Source: Streptomyces chromofuscus | GTDB taxonomy: Bacteria > Actinomycetota > Actinomycetes > Streptomycetales > Streptomycetaceae | Direction of reading: 5' to 3' | NCBI RefSeq assembly: GCF_015160875.1 | Contig: NZ_CP063374.1 | Span: forward strand, 2,604,001 to 2,668,000 | DNA: 64,000 nucleotides | Shown: in pieces, positions 25,501 to 33,908 of the stretch | Layout: every line of letters begins with the position of its first letter | How positions within the stretch are numbered: position 1 is the stretch's first letter | The notes under the pieces: generated by a model | Told to the model about the DNA's origin: nothing | Databases searched by the model: none | Seen by the model: only the letters and a program-made list of their open reading frames with translations | Translations under genes and position numbers: made by a program

Positions 25501-25950
25501 GTGCGCATCGAACGGCCCCGCAGCCACCGGGCGACCGCGCCGGTACCGCCCCCGCGCGGAGCGGTCGGCGGGCCCGGTGTCCGGTCCCGTACGACCGCCG
25601 CCCCGGAGCAAGCCGAGTTGGCCGCGCCGGCCACCCGACTCACGGGCGCCCCGCACGCTCATCCCGCCCCCGACCCGTACAACGGAGTCCCCTTCGCCAC
25701 CGATACCGAAGAAATCATCGCCGGATACGCGACCCAGCTCCCCCACGCCGATGTCCGTCAACTCGCGCACGCCGTCGACGACCGTACGGCGATCACCATC
25801 GAGTACGTCGCCACCACGGGCAGCCGCACGGTCCGCACCATCAGCGGCCTCGACCTCGACCCCCCGTATCTGTACGCCTGGTGTCATCTACGCGATGCGG
25901 AACGGGTGTTCACCCTGTCGCGGATCCACGGTGTGATGCCCCCGGCGTAA
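25501..25950 (+). CDS. WYL-domain-like protein
   Basis: A 149-residue protein with a basic, Pro/Ala-rich N-terminus (about 60 residues) and a C-terminal WYL-like module: VDDRTAITIEYVATTGSRTV, then ISGLDLDPPYLYAWCHL and VFTLSRIHGVMPPA. WYL domains bind ligands or nucleic acid in regulators. There is no helix-turn-helix, so it would act as a stand-alone sensor. The GTG at 25501 follows the STAS-ANTAR stop by 32 bp and may belong to the same unit; a later start is possible. Confidence 0.65.
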   Translation: MRIERPRSHRATAPVPPPRGAVGGPGVRSRTTAAPEQAELAAPATRLTGAPHAHPAPDPYNGVPFATDTEEIIAGYATQLPHADVRQLAHAVDDRTAITIEYVATTGSRTVRTISGLDLDPPYLYAWCHLRDAERVFTLSRIHGVMPPA

Positions 25951-26217
25951 CGCTCGGGTGGCGGCCCAGGGCGCGAGGCAGCCGCACCCGTCCGGGGTGC
26001 GTCACCGGGAGGCCGACGTCGCTTTGTTGGTGGCCGCCTCCACCGCACCGCCGATCGAGTGATCCGTGCTCGGCGCATTTCGTACGACGCCACCTCGACG
26101 GACGGAGCTCTCCCGCAGCGGTCGCCGTCATCAGGCACGTGCGTCCCGCTGCTGTAACTCCCTTCAGGACCGCCGACCCAGTACTGAAGTCGTTGTCCAC
26201 GGTGCTGCCCCCGCTGC

Positions 26218-26426
26218 GTGAGCTTCTTCGACCTGGACCAGGCCCCCTCACGGCTGCAGTGGACCGCCCGGCTGCTGCCGCTGCACCACCTCGACACCGC
26301 ACTGCCGGACACGCTCACCCCACACCACGGCATCGCCCTATCCACCGCGCCCTCGGCGGCCCCGGCCACCTGCGCCGTGCGACCGCGGCACTCGCGTTCC
26401 GGCTGCTCCGCTGGGACCCCGCATGA
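26218..26426 (+). pseudogene. Remnant resembling the C-terminus of an ABC-2 type permease
   Basis: The frame at 26218 reads FFDLDQAPSRLQWTARLLPL and HHLDTALPD, resembling the conserved stretch before the last helix of ABC-2/DrrB-type permeases. The expected last helix (ATAALAFRLLRWDPA) is in another frame about 110 bp further on, so a frameshift is needed. No start or upstream helices exist: the rest of 25951-26217 is non-coding. I read it as a decayed gene end; the match is from memory of the family pattern only. Confidence 0.4.
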
Positions 26427-26455
26427 GCGGCACCGACCGTCGCCGACAGCCTAGG

Positions 26456-26472
26456 GTAGTAACATGTACTAC
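26456..26472 (+). promoter_or_regulatory. Operator-like palindrome over the antitoxin start
   Basis: GTAGTA-ACATG-TACTAC is a perfect 6-bp inverted repeat with a 5-nt centre. It contains the first possible ATG (26464) of the antitoxin; the next ATG is at 26473. Phd/YefM antitoxins commonly repress their own operon through such sites, so binding here would block the promoter and start region. Confidence 0.6.
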
Positions 26473-26715
26473 ATGGAGACCACTGCCCGCGAGTTCAACC
26501 AGAAGTCCTCGCAGATCCTTGCCGCCGCGGCCCGCGGCGAGACCGTCACGGTCACCAAGAACGGCACCCCGGTAGCTCGGGTCGTACCGATAAGCGACAC
26601 CAACGTCCCCCCGTACCCGACCGACCCCATGGGCGACCTCGACCTGCCCGACCTGGGCCTGCCCGACCTCACCGACGACGAGATCGAGGACACGCTCAAG
26701 GGGATGAGCGCGTGA
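26464..26715 (+). CDS. Phd/YefM-family antitoxin
   Basis: An 83-residue protein (80 if it starts at ATG 26473). The N-terminal Phd fold reads TTAREFNQKSSQILAAAARG then TVTVTKNGTPVARVVPI, typical of Phd/YefM DNA-binding antitoxins. The acidic C-terminal tail (LDLPDLGLPDLTDDEIEDTL) should wrap the toxin. Its TGA overlaps the toxin GTG (GTGA, 26712-26715). It neutralises the PIN toxin and represses the operon, probably through the palindrome on its own start codon. Confidence 0.88.
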   Translation: MYYMETTAREFNQKSSQILAAAARGETVTVTKNGTPVARVVPISDTNVPPYPTDPMGDLDLPDLGLPDLTDDEIEDTLKGMSA

Positions 26716-27158
26716 CCCTGGTCGCCATCGCCGACACCAACGGCCTGTACCGCCTGCTCGATCCGAACCTAACCGGCCACCAGGAGCACAGGAAGGCACT
26801 GGCGGCGACCAGCCACCTGGTCATCTCCCCCCTGGTTCTGGCCGAGTTGGACTACCTGATCGCGACACGCGCCGGAGCCCGCAAAGCTCTGGCGGCGGCC
26901 CGGTTCATCGAACGCAACGTGGCGACGCGCCGATTCGAGGTACCGCCTGTCAGCGCGCACCTGAGCGCGGCGATCGCGGTCGCAGAGGGGTACGCCGACG
27001 CCGACGGCGGCAAAGGTATCGGACTGACCGGCGCCATGAACGTCGCCCTGGCCGCCGCCTACCGCACCGACGCCCTGCTCACCACCGACCATCACTTCCG
27101 CATGGTCCGCCCCCTGACTGGCCATCCCGCCTTCCGGCTCCTACCCGACGACCTCTAG
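26712..27158 (+). CDS. PIN-domain toxin (VapC-like), catalytic Asp apparently substituted
   Basis: A 148-residue PIN ribonuclease. Asp8 (AIADTNGLYRLLD) and Glu45 (VLAELDYL) are present, as is the late DALLTTDHHF. The segment that normally reads LTDAMN reads LTGAMN, so the third catalytic acid is Gly107; a single A-to-G change (GAC to GGC) explains it. Overlapping GTGA with the antitoxin gene gives coupling. With a core acid lost the nuclease is probably weak or dead, but binding to the antitoxin should remain. The stop TAG lies at the border of the MITE-like element. Confidence 0.85.
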   Translation: MTLVAIADTNGLYRLLDPNLTGHQEHRKALAATSHLVISPLVLAELDYLIATRAGARKALAAARFIERNVATRRFEVPPVSAHLSAAIAVAEGYADADGGKGIGLTGAMNVALAAAYRTDALLTTDHHFRMVRPLTGHPAFRLLPDDL

Positions 27159-27320
27159 TGCCGCGGCAGGCAACGTTTGCCCGGCAAGGAGCGGCGTCCG
27201 GTGCGTCCTCTCGACGTGCCGGCCGGAAGCCCTCGTACTGGATGTACTTGGGCTTCCGGCCGGTGCGGCGAGAGGGCGTGCCGGGCGTCGGGACGGGGTG
27301 AACGTTGCCTGTCGCGGCAC
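27158..27320. mobile_element. MITE-like hairpin element in a CTAG target (IS630/Tc1-mariner style)
   Basis: A 163-bp element with 20-bp terminal inverted repeats (GTGCCGCGGCAGGCAACGTT at 27158 and its near-perfect complement ending at 27320; one mismatch). The interior is also a long hairpin, with CCGGCCGGAAGCCC facing GGGCTTCCGGCCGG. It is flanked by TA on both sides (27156-27157 and 27321-27322) inside a CTA...TAG context, which matches the CTAG target with TA duplication preferred by IS630-type transposases. No transposase is encoded, so it would be non-autonomous. Confidence 0.7.
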
Positions 27321-27322
27321 TA

Positions 27323-27668
27323 GGCCGCACCACTGGGGCTACGCCGGGCGGCGTGGCGGCTCAGGTACGGGTACCAGTACCGGACGCGTGCTCCGTTGCT
27401 GCTCGAACCAGCCGCGCCGTTCTGCACTCAGCTCCAGGCCCTCGCGTCCACTATGCGTCCACTGGATCTTGAGGCACGGAGACCGCGAGGTGGTTTCCAG
27501 CTCACCGACCCCTCGTATCAGTGCAGGTCAGAGCCATGCCTGGATCAGTCAGGTCACTCTCTGCGACTCCCGGCAGTGCCCCTGAGCAGCGGATTCTCCC
27601 CGTCGGGTCGACGTTGATGATCTCCCTGCCAAGAAGAGACGTTTCCGCAGGTTACGGGCCTGCACTGG
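27323..27668. other. Intergenic region between the MITE and the tRNA genes, no gene seen
   Basis: About 345 bp with lower GC than its surroundings and no convincing coding frame. It is part of the accessory stretch flanked by the toxin-antitoxin genes and the tRNA cluster. No integrase remnant or att repeat could be recognised by eye. Confidence 0.4.
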
Positions 27669-27742
27669 TGGGGCGGGTGGGACTCGAACCCACGGCCGAC
27701 GGATTATGAGTCCGCTGCTCTAACCGGCTGAGCTACCGCCCC
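27669..27742 (-). tRNA. tRNA with CAU anticodon (elongator Met or lysidine-type Ile2)
   Basis: A 74-nt cloverleaf on the minus strand: acceptor GGGGCGG with CCGCCCC and discriminator A, D-arm AGCTCAG, anticodon loop CTCATAA, T-arm GGGTTCGAGTCCC. The CAU anticodon alone cannot separate elongator tRNA-Met from tRNA-Ile2, which is read as Ile after TilS modification. The CCA end is not encoded. It lies about 170 bp from the tRNA-Asn pair. Confidence 0.95.
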
Positions 27743-27875
27743 ATAGCGGCGTGTCGCGCACATTTGTGCGCGCCGTCTGCCGCAGCATAGCCGCTCATAC
27801 GATCTCCTGCTCCGGCTGGTCGGCTCCGCACGACCTCGGAGACTCCCCCGCGGCCCGGGCGGTTCCACCGGACAT

Positions 27876-27899
27876 GAAAAAGGACCCCTGCGGGGTCCT
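27876..27899 (-). terminator. Intrinsic terminator after the tRNA-Asn genes
   Basis: On the minus strand AGGACCCC-GCA-GGGGTCCT is followed by TTTTT. This is a strong stem with a U tract, a classic form that is uncommon in Streptomyces. It lies 12 bp downstream of the proximal tRNA-Asn gene (end 27911) and should end the tRNA transcript. Confidence 0.9.
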
Positions 27900-27910
27900 C
27901 GTTCAGGCTG

Positions 27911-27983
27911 CTCCCCCGACTGGACTCGAACCAGTAACCTGCCGGTTAACAGCCGGCTGCTCTGCCAATTGAGCTACGGAGGA
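27911..27983 (-). tRNA. tRNA-Asn (GUU)
   Basis: A 73-nt cloverleaf on the minus strand: acceptor TCCTCCG with CGGGGGA and discriminator G, D-arm AGCTCAATTGG, anticodon loop CTGTTAA (anticodon GUU), T-arm ACTGGTTCGAGTCCAGT. It is identical to the second copy 5 bp upstream and lies just before an intrinsic terminator. Confidence 0.97.
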
Positions 27984-27988
27984 CCGAG

Positions 27989-28061
27989 CTCCCCCGACTG
28001 GACTCGAACCAGTAACCTGCCGGTTAACAGCCGGCTGCTCTGCCAATTGAGCTACGGAGGA
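27989..28061 (-). tRNA. tRNA-Asn (GUU), second identical copy
   Basis: A 73-nt gene on the minus strand, identical in sequence to the copy at 27911-27983 and separated from it by 5 bp. The pair is a tandem duplication that is probably transcribed together and cut apart by RNase P and 3' nucleases. Confidence 0.97.
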
Positions 28062-28218
28062 ATGCCTCGTTGCATCGAACGCACCCACCTGGGTATTCGC
28101 CAGAGGGCGCGCGCTCGCTGCGACACATACATTAGCGCAAGCAGGGGGGTGCTCCGCCAATCGGTACTCCCCGGCCCCAGGCCGCGCCAGAGGACCTACG
28201 CAAGGGAAGGGTGGCCGT

Positions 28219-28524
28219 ATGCGTTACCGGCTCACGTTCGTCGTCGGACTCGCTGTGGGTTACGTGCTGGGCACACGAGCCGGACGGGAGCGCTACGAAC
28301 AGCTGAAGAAGACCGCACGTCAGGTCGCGCAGAACCCGACCGTGCGCAACACCGCCGAGACGGCGGCCCTGCAGGGCCGCCAGTTCGCCGGCAAGGCGTA
28401 CCACACGGTGAGCGCGAAGGTCGGCGACCACATGCCCGACTCGGTCGCCCACCGCGTCCGCTCCCTGCGCGAGCGCAACGTCAACGGCACGGCCGGGGAC
28501 GACTGGGGCACCAGCAACACGTAG
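28219..28524 (+). CDS. YtxH-like small membrane-anchored protein
   Basis: A 101-residue protein with an N-terminal glycine-rich membrane segment (RLTFVVGLAVGYVLG, about residues 4-20) followed directly by TRAGRERYEQLKKTARQVA, the YtxH pattern, and a helical amphipathic tail. Proteins of this kind are widespread in actinobacteria and of unknown function, sometimes linked to stress. ATG 28219 has AAGGG upstream. It lies alone beyond the tRNA genes. Confidence 0.8.
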   Translation: MRYRLTFVVGLAVGYVLGTRAGRERYEQLKKTARQVAQNPTVRNTAETAALQGRQFAGKAYHTVSAKVGDHMPDSVAHRVRSLRERNVNGTAGDDWGTSNT

Positions 28525-28663
28525 GCGCGGGGAACCGCGACGTTCGCGACAGGGCGCGGGAAAACCGCGTGAGCACCACCTTCCACCCGCGCCCGCACCC
28601 CCTTCACGCGCCCCTGCGGTCTCCGCAGTCCGATTCGGCCCAGCGATACGGCAGAATTCCGGC

Positions 28664-30118
28664 ATGGGGATAGTCGCCGGGTTGGACAGTTCGCCCGATT
28701 TCACTCGTATCGTCGTCTGCGACGCGGACACGGGAGCCGTGCTGCGGCAGGGCTACGCGCCGCATCCGGTGGAAGGCGCCGAGGGCACCGGGCGGCCCAG
28801 TGACGTCGACCCGCAGGCGTGGCTGCTGTCCCTGGGCGAGGCGGCCGGCGGTGGGCTGCTGGAGGGCGTGCAGGCCATCGGCGTGTCCGCGCAGCAGAAC
28901 GCCCTCGTGCCGCTGGACGCGCAGGGCGGCACCGTACGGCCGGCGCTGGTCGGCGGGGACAGGCGGGCGCAGGTCGCCGCGGCCGATCTGATCGACGCGC
29001 TGGGCGGGCGTGAGGCGTGGGCGCAGGCCGTCGGGTGTGTGCCGCAGGCCGCCCAGCCGGTGACCAAGCTGCGCTGGCTCGCCCGGAACGAGCCGGAGAA
29101 CGCCGCCCGGGTCGCCGTGCTGATGCAGGCGCACGACTGGCTGGTGTGGCAGTTGCTGGGCCGGCCGATCCGGCGCACCACCGACCGGGGCGGGGCCTCG
29201 GGGACCGGCTACTGGTCCGCCGCGACCGGCGGCTACCGGCCCGACCTGGTGGAACTGGCCCTCGGTCACCAGGTCGTGCTGCCCGAGGTCGTCGGGCCGT
29301 CCGACGCGGCCGGTACGACGCCGGAGGGGCTGCTGATCTCCGCCGGGACCGGCGAGACCATGGCGGCCGCCTTCGGGCTGGGCCTGGGCTTCGGGGACGC
29401 GGTCGTCTCCCTGGGCGCCTCCGGGTCGGTGATGGCCGTGCACCCCGAGGCGCTGCAGGACGGCACCGGGATGATCACCTCCCTCGCCGACGCCACCGGC
29501 ATGCACCTGCCGGTCGTCACCACCCTGAACGCCGTGCGCACCCTGCGCGGCACCGCCGAACTGCTCGGGCTGCCCGACCTGGAGAGCCTGTCCGACCTGG
29601 CGCTGAAGTCGACGCCCGGCTCCCACGGCCTCGTACTGCTGCCCTACCTGGAGGGCGAGCGGACGCCCGCGCTGCCGCACACCGCGGGGACGCTGACGGG
29701 GCTCAGGCGGGAGTCGATGAAGGCGGAGCACCTGGCGCGGGCGGCCTTCGAGGGCATGCTGTGCGGGCTCGCGGACGCGCTCGACGTGCTGCGTGGGCGC
29801 GGGGTCGAGGTGCGGCGGGTCTTCCTGCTGGGGGCGGCGGCCGAGCTGCCGGCCGTGCAGGCCTCGGCGCCCTCGCTGTTCGGGGCCCAGGTCGTCGTGC
29901 CGCAGCCCGCGGACTACGCAGCGATCGGCGCGGCCCGGCAGGCGGCCTGGTCGCTCGGGGTGTCCCGGGGGACCCTCGACGCGCGTACCCCGCCGGCCTG
30001 GCAGGGGGCGGTCGCGCAGGTGCTCGAACCCGGCGAGGAGCTGGCCGTGGGGCAGGCGGTGCGCCAGCAGTACGTGTCGGTGCGGGAGCAGACGCATCCC
30101 GGGGCGTTCCGGCCGTAG
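28664..30118 (+). CDS. FGGY-family carbohydrate kinase (xylulokinase-like)
   Basis: A 484-residue sugar kinase with the two actin-like lobes of the FGGY family. The N-terminal phosphate loop is GLDSSPDFTRIVVCD, GVSAQQNALVPLD follows, and the C-terminal lobe has the ATP/sugar segments SLGASGSVMAVHPE, PYLEGERTPALP and RRVFLLGAAAELPAVQ. It phosphorylates a pentose or related sugar with ATP in the cytoplasm. No isomerase or sugar transporter is adjacent, so the substrate is not certain; xylulose is the best guess. Confidence 0.85.
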   Translation: MGIVAGLDSSPDFTRIVVCDADTGAVLRQGYAPHPVEGAEGTGRPSDVDPQAWLLSLGEAAGGGLLEGVQAIGVSAQQNALVPLDAQGGTVRPALVGGDRRAQVAAADLIDALGGREAWAQAVGCVPQAAQPVTKLRWLARNEPENAARVAVLMQAHDWLVWQLLGRPIRRTTDRGGASGTGYWSAATGGYRPDLVELALGHQVVLPEVVGPSDAAGTTPEGLLISAGTGETMAAAFGLGLGFGDAVVSLGASGSVMAVHPEALQDGTGMITSLADATGMHLPVVTTLNAVRTLRGTAELLGLPDLESLSDLALKSTPGSHGLVLLPYLEGERTPALPHTAGTLTGLRRESMKAEHLARAAFEGMLCGLADALDVLRGRGVEVRRVFLLGAAAELPAVQASAPSLFGAQVVVPQPADYAAIGAARQAAWSLGVSRGTLDARTPPAWQGAVAQVLEPGEELAVGQAVRQQYVSVREQTHPGAFRP

Positions 30119-30246
30119 CAGTCCCTCGGCGGGTCGGCGGCGGCCGACCCGCCGGGTTGATCGGTTGAGGTAACGCGGGTGGAGTGTCCGACGATAGGGG
30201 CCAGGGGCAACCAACCGGCCCCTACCGCCGACTCCGAGAGACCAGC

Positions 30247-31980
30247 GTGCTCATACGACTTCTGCGGACCTGTCTGAGGCCCTACAAGAAACCCATCGCC
30301 GTGCTGGTGCTGCTGCAGTTCCTGCAGACCTGCGCGACGCTCTACCTCCCCACGTTGAACGCCGGCATCATCGACAACGGTGTCGTCGACGGCGACACCG
30401 GTTACATCCTGTCCTTCGGTGCCGTGATGATCGGCATCTCGCTGGCGCAGGTGGTGTGCAACATCGGTGCCGTGTACTACGGCGCCCGCACCGCCGCGGC
30501 GCTCGGCCGGGACCTGCGGGCCGCCGTCTTCGACCGGGTGCAGTCCTTCTCCGCGCGTGAGGTCGGTCACTTCGGCGCGCCCTCACTGATCACCCGGACG
30601 ACGAACGACGTGCAGCAGATCCAGATGCTGGCGCTGATGACGTTCACGCTGATGGTGTCGGCGCCGATCATGTGCGTGGGCGGCATCGTGCTGGCGCTCG
30701 GCCTCGACGTGCCGCTGTCCGGGGTGCTCGCCGCGGTGGTGCCCGTGCTGGGCGTCAGCGTGGCGCTGATCGTGCGGCGGCTGCGGCCGCTGTTCCGCGC
30801 CATGCAGGAGCGCCTGGACACGGCGAACCGGGTGCTGCGCGAGCAGATCACCGGCAACCGGGTGATCCGGGCCTTCGTACGCGACGAGTACGAACAGCAC
30901 CGCTTCCGGAAGGCGAACGCCGAGCTGACGGAGATGTCGCTGGGCACCGGAAAGCTGCTCGCGCTGATGTTCCCGATCGTGATGACCGTGGTGAACCTCT
31001 CGTCCATCGCGGTGGTGTGGTTCGGCGCGCACCGGATCGCCGACGGCGGAATGGAGATCGGCGATCTGACGGCGTATCTCGCCTATCTGATGCAGATCGT
31101 GATGGCCGTGATGATGGCCACCTTCATGTTCATGATGGTGCCGCGCGCGGAGGTGTGCGCCGAGCGGATCCAGGAGGTGCTGGGGACCGAGTCCAGCGTC
31201 GTACCGCCGAAGGCGCCGGTGCGGGAGCTGCGACGGCACGGGCATCTGGAGATCCGCGGGGCCGGCTTCCGCTACCCGGGGGCCGAGGAGCCGGTGCTGA
31301 AGGGCGTCGACCTGGTCGCCCGGCCCGGTGAGACGACCGCCGTGATCGGTTCGACCGGCAGCGGCAAGTCCACCCTGCTGGGGCTCGTGCCCCGGCTGTT
31401 CGACGCCACGGAGGGGCAGGTGCTCGTCGACGGGGTGGACGTGCGCACCCTCGACCCGCAGGTGCTGGCCACGACCGTCGGACTGGTGCCGCAGAAGCCG
31501 TACCTCTTCGCGGGGACGGTCGCCACCAACCTGCGCTACGGCAACCCGGACGCGACCGACGAGGAGTTGTGGCACGCGCTGGAGGTGGCGCAGGCCAAGC
31601 CCTTCGTGGAACGGCTGGAGGGCGGGCTCGACGCGCCGGTCGCGCAAGGCGGCAGCAACGTCTCCGGCGGCCAGCGCCAGCGGCTCGCGATCGCGCGGAC
31701 GCTGGTGCAGCGGCCGGAGATCTACCTCTTCGACGACTCCTTCTCCGCCCTCGACTACGCCACGGACGCCGCCCTGCGCGCGGCGCTCACCCGCGAGACG
31801 GCCCGGGCGACCGTCGTGATCGTCGCCCAGCGCGTGGCGACCATCCGGGACGCCGACCGGATCGTCGTCCTCGACGAGGGCCGTGTGGTGGGCACCGGGC
31901 GGCACCACGAGCTGATGACGGACAACGAGACCTACCGGGAGATCGTGCTCTCCCAGCTGACGGAAGCGGAGGCTGCCTGA
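30247..31980 (+). CDS. ABC half-exporter, first subunit of a heterodimer
   Basis: A 577-residue half-transporter: six transmembrane helices (about residues 20-310; LVLLQFLQTCATLYLP early) and a nucleotide-binding domain with Walker A GSTGSGKST, signature NVSGGQRQRL and Walker B IYLFDDSFSALD. The Walker B Glu is replaced by Asp-Ser, so this subunit probably has the non-catalytic (degenerate) site. The start is taken as GTG 30247, as in homologues I recall; GTG 30184 is an alternative. Its stop overlaps the second subunit start (TGATG). The pair is an exporter of unknown cargo. Confidence 0.9.
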   Translation: MLIRLLRTCLRPYKKPIAVLVLLQFLQTCATLYLPTLNAGIIDNGVVDGDTGYILSFGAVMIGISLAQVVCNIGAVYYGARTAAALGRDLRAAVFDRVQSFSAREVGHFGAPSLITRTTNDVQQIQMLALMTFTLMVSAPIMCVGGIVLALGLDVPLSGVLAAVVPVLGVSVALIVRRLRPLFRAMQERLDTANRVLREQITGNRVIRAFVRDEYEQHRFRKANAELTEMSLGTGKLLALMFPIVMTVVNLSSIAVVWFGAHRIADGGMEIGDLTAYLAYLMQIVMAVMMATFMFMMVPRAEVCAERIQEVLGTESSVVPPKAPVRELRRHGHLEIRGAGFRYPGAEEPVLKGVDLVARPGETTAVIGSTGSGKSTLLGLVPRLFDATEGQVLVDGVDVRTLDPQVLATTVGLVPQKPYLFAGTVATNLRYGNPDATDEELWHALEVAQAKPFVERLEGGLDAPVAQGGSNVSGGQRQRLAIARTLVQRPEIYLFDDSFSALDYATDAALRAALTRETARATVVIVAQRVATIRDADRIVVLDEGRVVGTGRHHELMTDNETYREIVLSQLTEAEAA

Positions 31981-33908
31981 TGGCCGGTCCGATGGGGCGG
32001 ATGATGGCCGGGACCGGCCCCGACCATCGCTCGCTGGACCTGCGGGGGTCGGGCCGGCGGCTGATCGGCCGGTTCCGGCCGGAGCGGCTGACCATCGGCG
32101 CGCTGCTGCTGTGCGTGGTGGTGAGCGTCGGGCTGTCCGTGATCGGCCCGAAGATCCTCGGGCACGCCACCGACCTGGTGTTCGCGGGGATCGTCGGGCG
32201 GGACATGCCGGCCGGGCAGAGCAAGGAGCAGGTCCTCGACGCCATGCGGGAGCGGGGCGACGGCGACATGGCCGACATGCTCCGCGGCACGGACTTCACC
32301 CCGGGCCAGGGCATCGACTTCGGCGCGGTGGGGGACGTACTGCTGCTGGCGCTCGCGGTGTTCGTGGCGGCGGGGCTGCTGATGGCGGTGGCGACGCGGC
32401 TGGTGAACCGGGCCGTCAACCGGACGATGTACCGGATGCGCGAGGACGTGCAGACGAAGCTGTCGCGGCTGCCGTTGTCGTACTTCGACCGGCGGCAGCG
32501 CGGTGAGGTGCTCAGCCGGGCGACGAACGACATCGACAACATCGGCCAGACCCTCCAGCAGTCGATGGGCCAGCTGATCAACTCGCTGCTGACCATCATC
32601 GGTGTGCTGGCGGTGATGTTCTGGGTGTCCTGGATCCTGGCGCTGGTGGCGCTGGTGACGGTGCCGCTGTCGCTGTACGTGGCGACGTACGTCGGCAAGC
32701 GGTCGCAGCCGCACTTCGTGCAGCAGTGGCGGACGACGGGCAAACTCAACGGGCACGTCGAGGAGATGTACACCGGGCACACGCTGGTGAAGGTGTTCGG
32801 GCGGCAGGAGGAGTCGGCGCGGCAGTTCGCCGAGCAGAACGAGGCGCTGTACGAGGCCGGGTTCCGGGCGCAGTTCAACAGCGGGGTGATGCAGCCGCTG
32901 ATGTTGTTCGTGTCGAACCTCAACTACGTGCTGGTGGCGGTGGTCGGTGGGCTGCGGGTCGCCTCGGGTGCCCTGTCCATCGGCGATGTGCAGGCCTTCA
33001 TCCAGTACTCGCGGCAGTTCTCGATGCCGCTGACGCAGATCGCGTCCATGGCGAACCTGGTGCAGTCCGGGGTGGCCTCCGCCGAGCGGGTCTTCGAACT
33101 CCTCGACGCGGACGAGCAGTCGGCGGACCCGGTGCCGGGGCTGCGGCCGAAGGAGCTGCGCGGGCGGGTGGCGCTCGAAGGGGTGTCCTTCCGGTACGAC
33201 CCGGACAAGCCGCTGATCGAGGACCTGTCGCTGACGGTGGAACCCGGACAGACCGTCGCGATCGTCGGGCCGACCGGGGCGGGCAAGACCACGCTGGTGA
33301 ACCTGCTGATGCGGTTCTACGAGGTGTCCGGCGGGCGGATCACGCTCGACGGGGCCGACATCGCCGGCATGTCCCGCGACGAACTGCGGTCCGCGATCGG
33401 GATGGTGCTCCAGGACACCTGGCTGTTCGGCGGGACGATCGCCGAGAACATCGCGTACGGGGCCGCGCGCGAGGTGACCCGGGGGGAGATCGAGGAGGCG
33501 GCGCGGGCGGCGCACGCGGACCGGTTCGTCCGGACGCTGCCGGACGGCTACGACACCGTGATCGACGACGAGGGGGCGGGGGTCAGCGCGGGCGAGAAGC
33601 AGCTCATCACGATCGCGCGGGCGTTCCTGTCCGATCCGGTGATCCTGGTGCTGGACGAGGCGACGTCCTCGGTGGACACCCGGACCGAGGTGCTGATCCA
33701 GAAGGCGATGGCCAAGCTGGCGCACGGGCGGACGTCGTTCGTCATCGCGCACCGGCTGTCGACGATCCGGGACGCGGACACGATCCTGGTGATGGAGAAC
33801 GGGGCGATCGTCGAGCAGGGGGCGCACGCGGAGCTGCTGGCCGCGGACGGGGCCTACGCGCGCCTGTACCGGGCGCAGTTCGCGCAGGCGGTGGCCGAGG
33901 TGGACTGA
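31980..33908 (+). CDS. ABC half-exporter, second subunit of a heterodimer
   Basis: A 642-residue half-transporter. An N-terminal extension of about 40 residues precedes six helices, with an acidic extracytoplasmic insert between the first two (SKEQVLDAMRERGDGDMADM). The nucleotide-binding domain has Walker A GPTGAGKTT, a signature GVSAGEKQLI in which Ser-Gly-Gly is changed to Ser-Ala-Gly, and Walker B ILVLDEATSSVD with the catalytic Glu. It therefore complements its partner: each has one altered site, as in heterodimeric TM287/288-type exporters. The start overlaps the first gene by one base. Confidence 0.9.
   Translation: MAGPMGRMMAGTGPDHRSLDLRGSGRRLIGRFRPERLTIGALLLCVVVSVGLSVIGPKILGHATDLVFAGIVGRDMPAGQSKEQVLDAMRERGDGDMADMLRGTDFTPGQGIDFGAVGDVLLLALAVFVAAGLLMAVATRLVNRAVNRTMYRMREDVQTKLSRLPLSYFDRRQRGEVLSRATNDIDNIGQTLQQSMGQLINSLLTIIGVLAVMFWVSWILALVALVTVPLSLYVATYVGKRSQPHFVQQWRTTGKLNGHVEEMYTGHTLVKVFGRQEESARQFAEQNEALYEAGFRAQFNSGVMQPLMLFVSNLNYVLVAVVGGLRVASGALSIGDVQAFIQYSRQFSMPLTQIASMANLVQSGVASAERVFELLDADEQSADPVPGLRPKELRGRVALEGVSFRYDPDKPLIEDLSLTVEPGQTVAIVGPTGAGKTTLVNLLMRFYEVSGGRITLDGADIAGMSRDELRSAIGMVLQDTWLFGGTIAENIAYGAAREVTRGEIEEAARAAHADRFVRTLPDGYDTVIDDEGAGVSAGEKQLITIARAFLSDPVILVLDEATSSVDTRTEVLIQKAMAKLAHGRTSFVIAHRLSTIRDADTILVMENGAIVEQGAHAELLAADGAYARLYRAQFAQAVAEVD

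Noticed and set aside
27079..27333. Small minus-strand ORF containing PKYIQYEGFRPARRE inside the MITE-like element
   Set aside because: It lies in the hairpin and crosses both the element border and the toxin gene; symmetry of the DNA explains it better than coding.
27156..28061. tRNA-integrated prophage or ICE with att sites
   Set aside because: No integrase, no repeat of a tRNA 3' end and no phage genes are seen; only the TA pair and the MITE-like element are mobile-type features.
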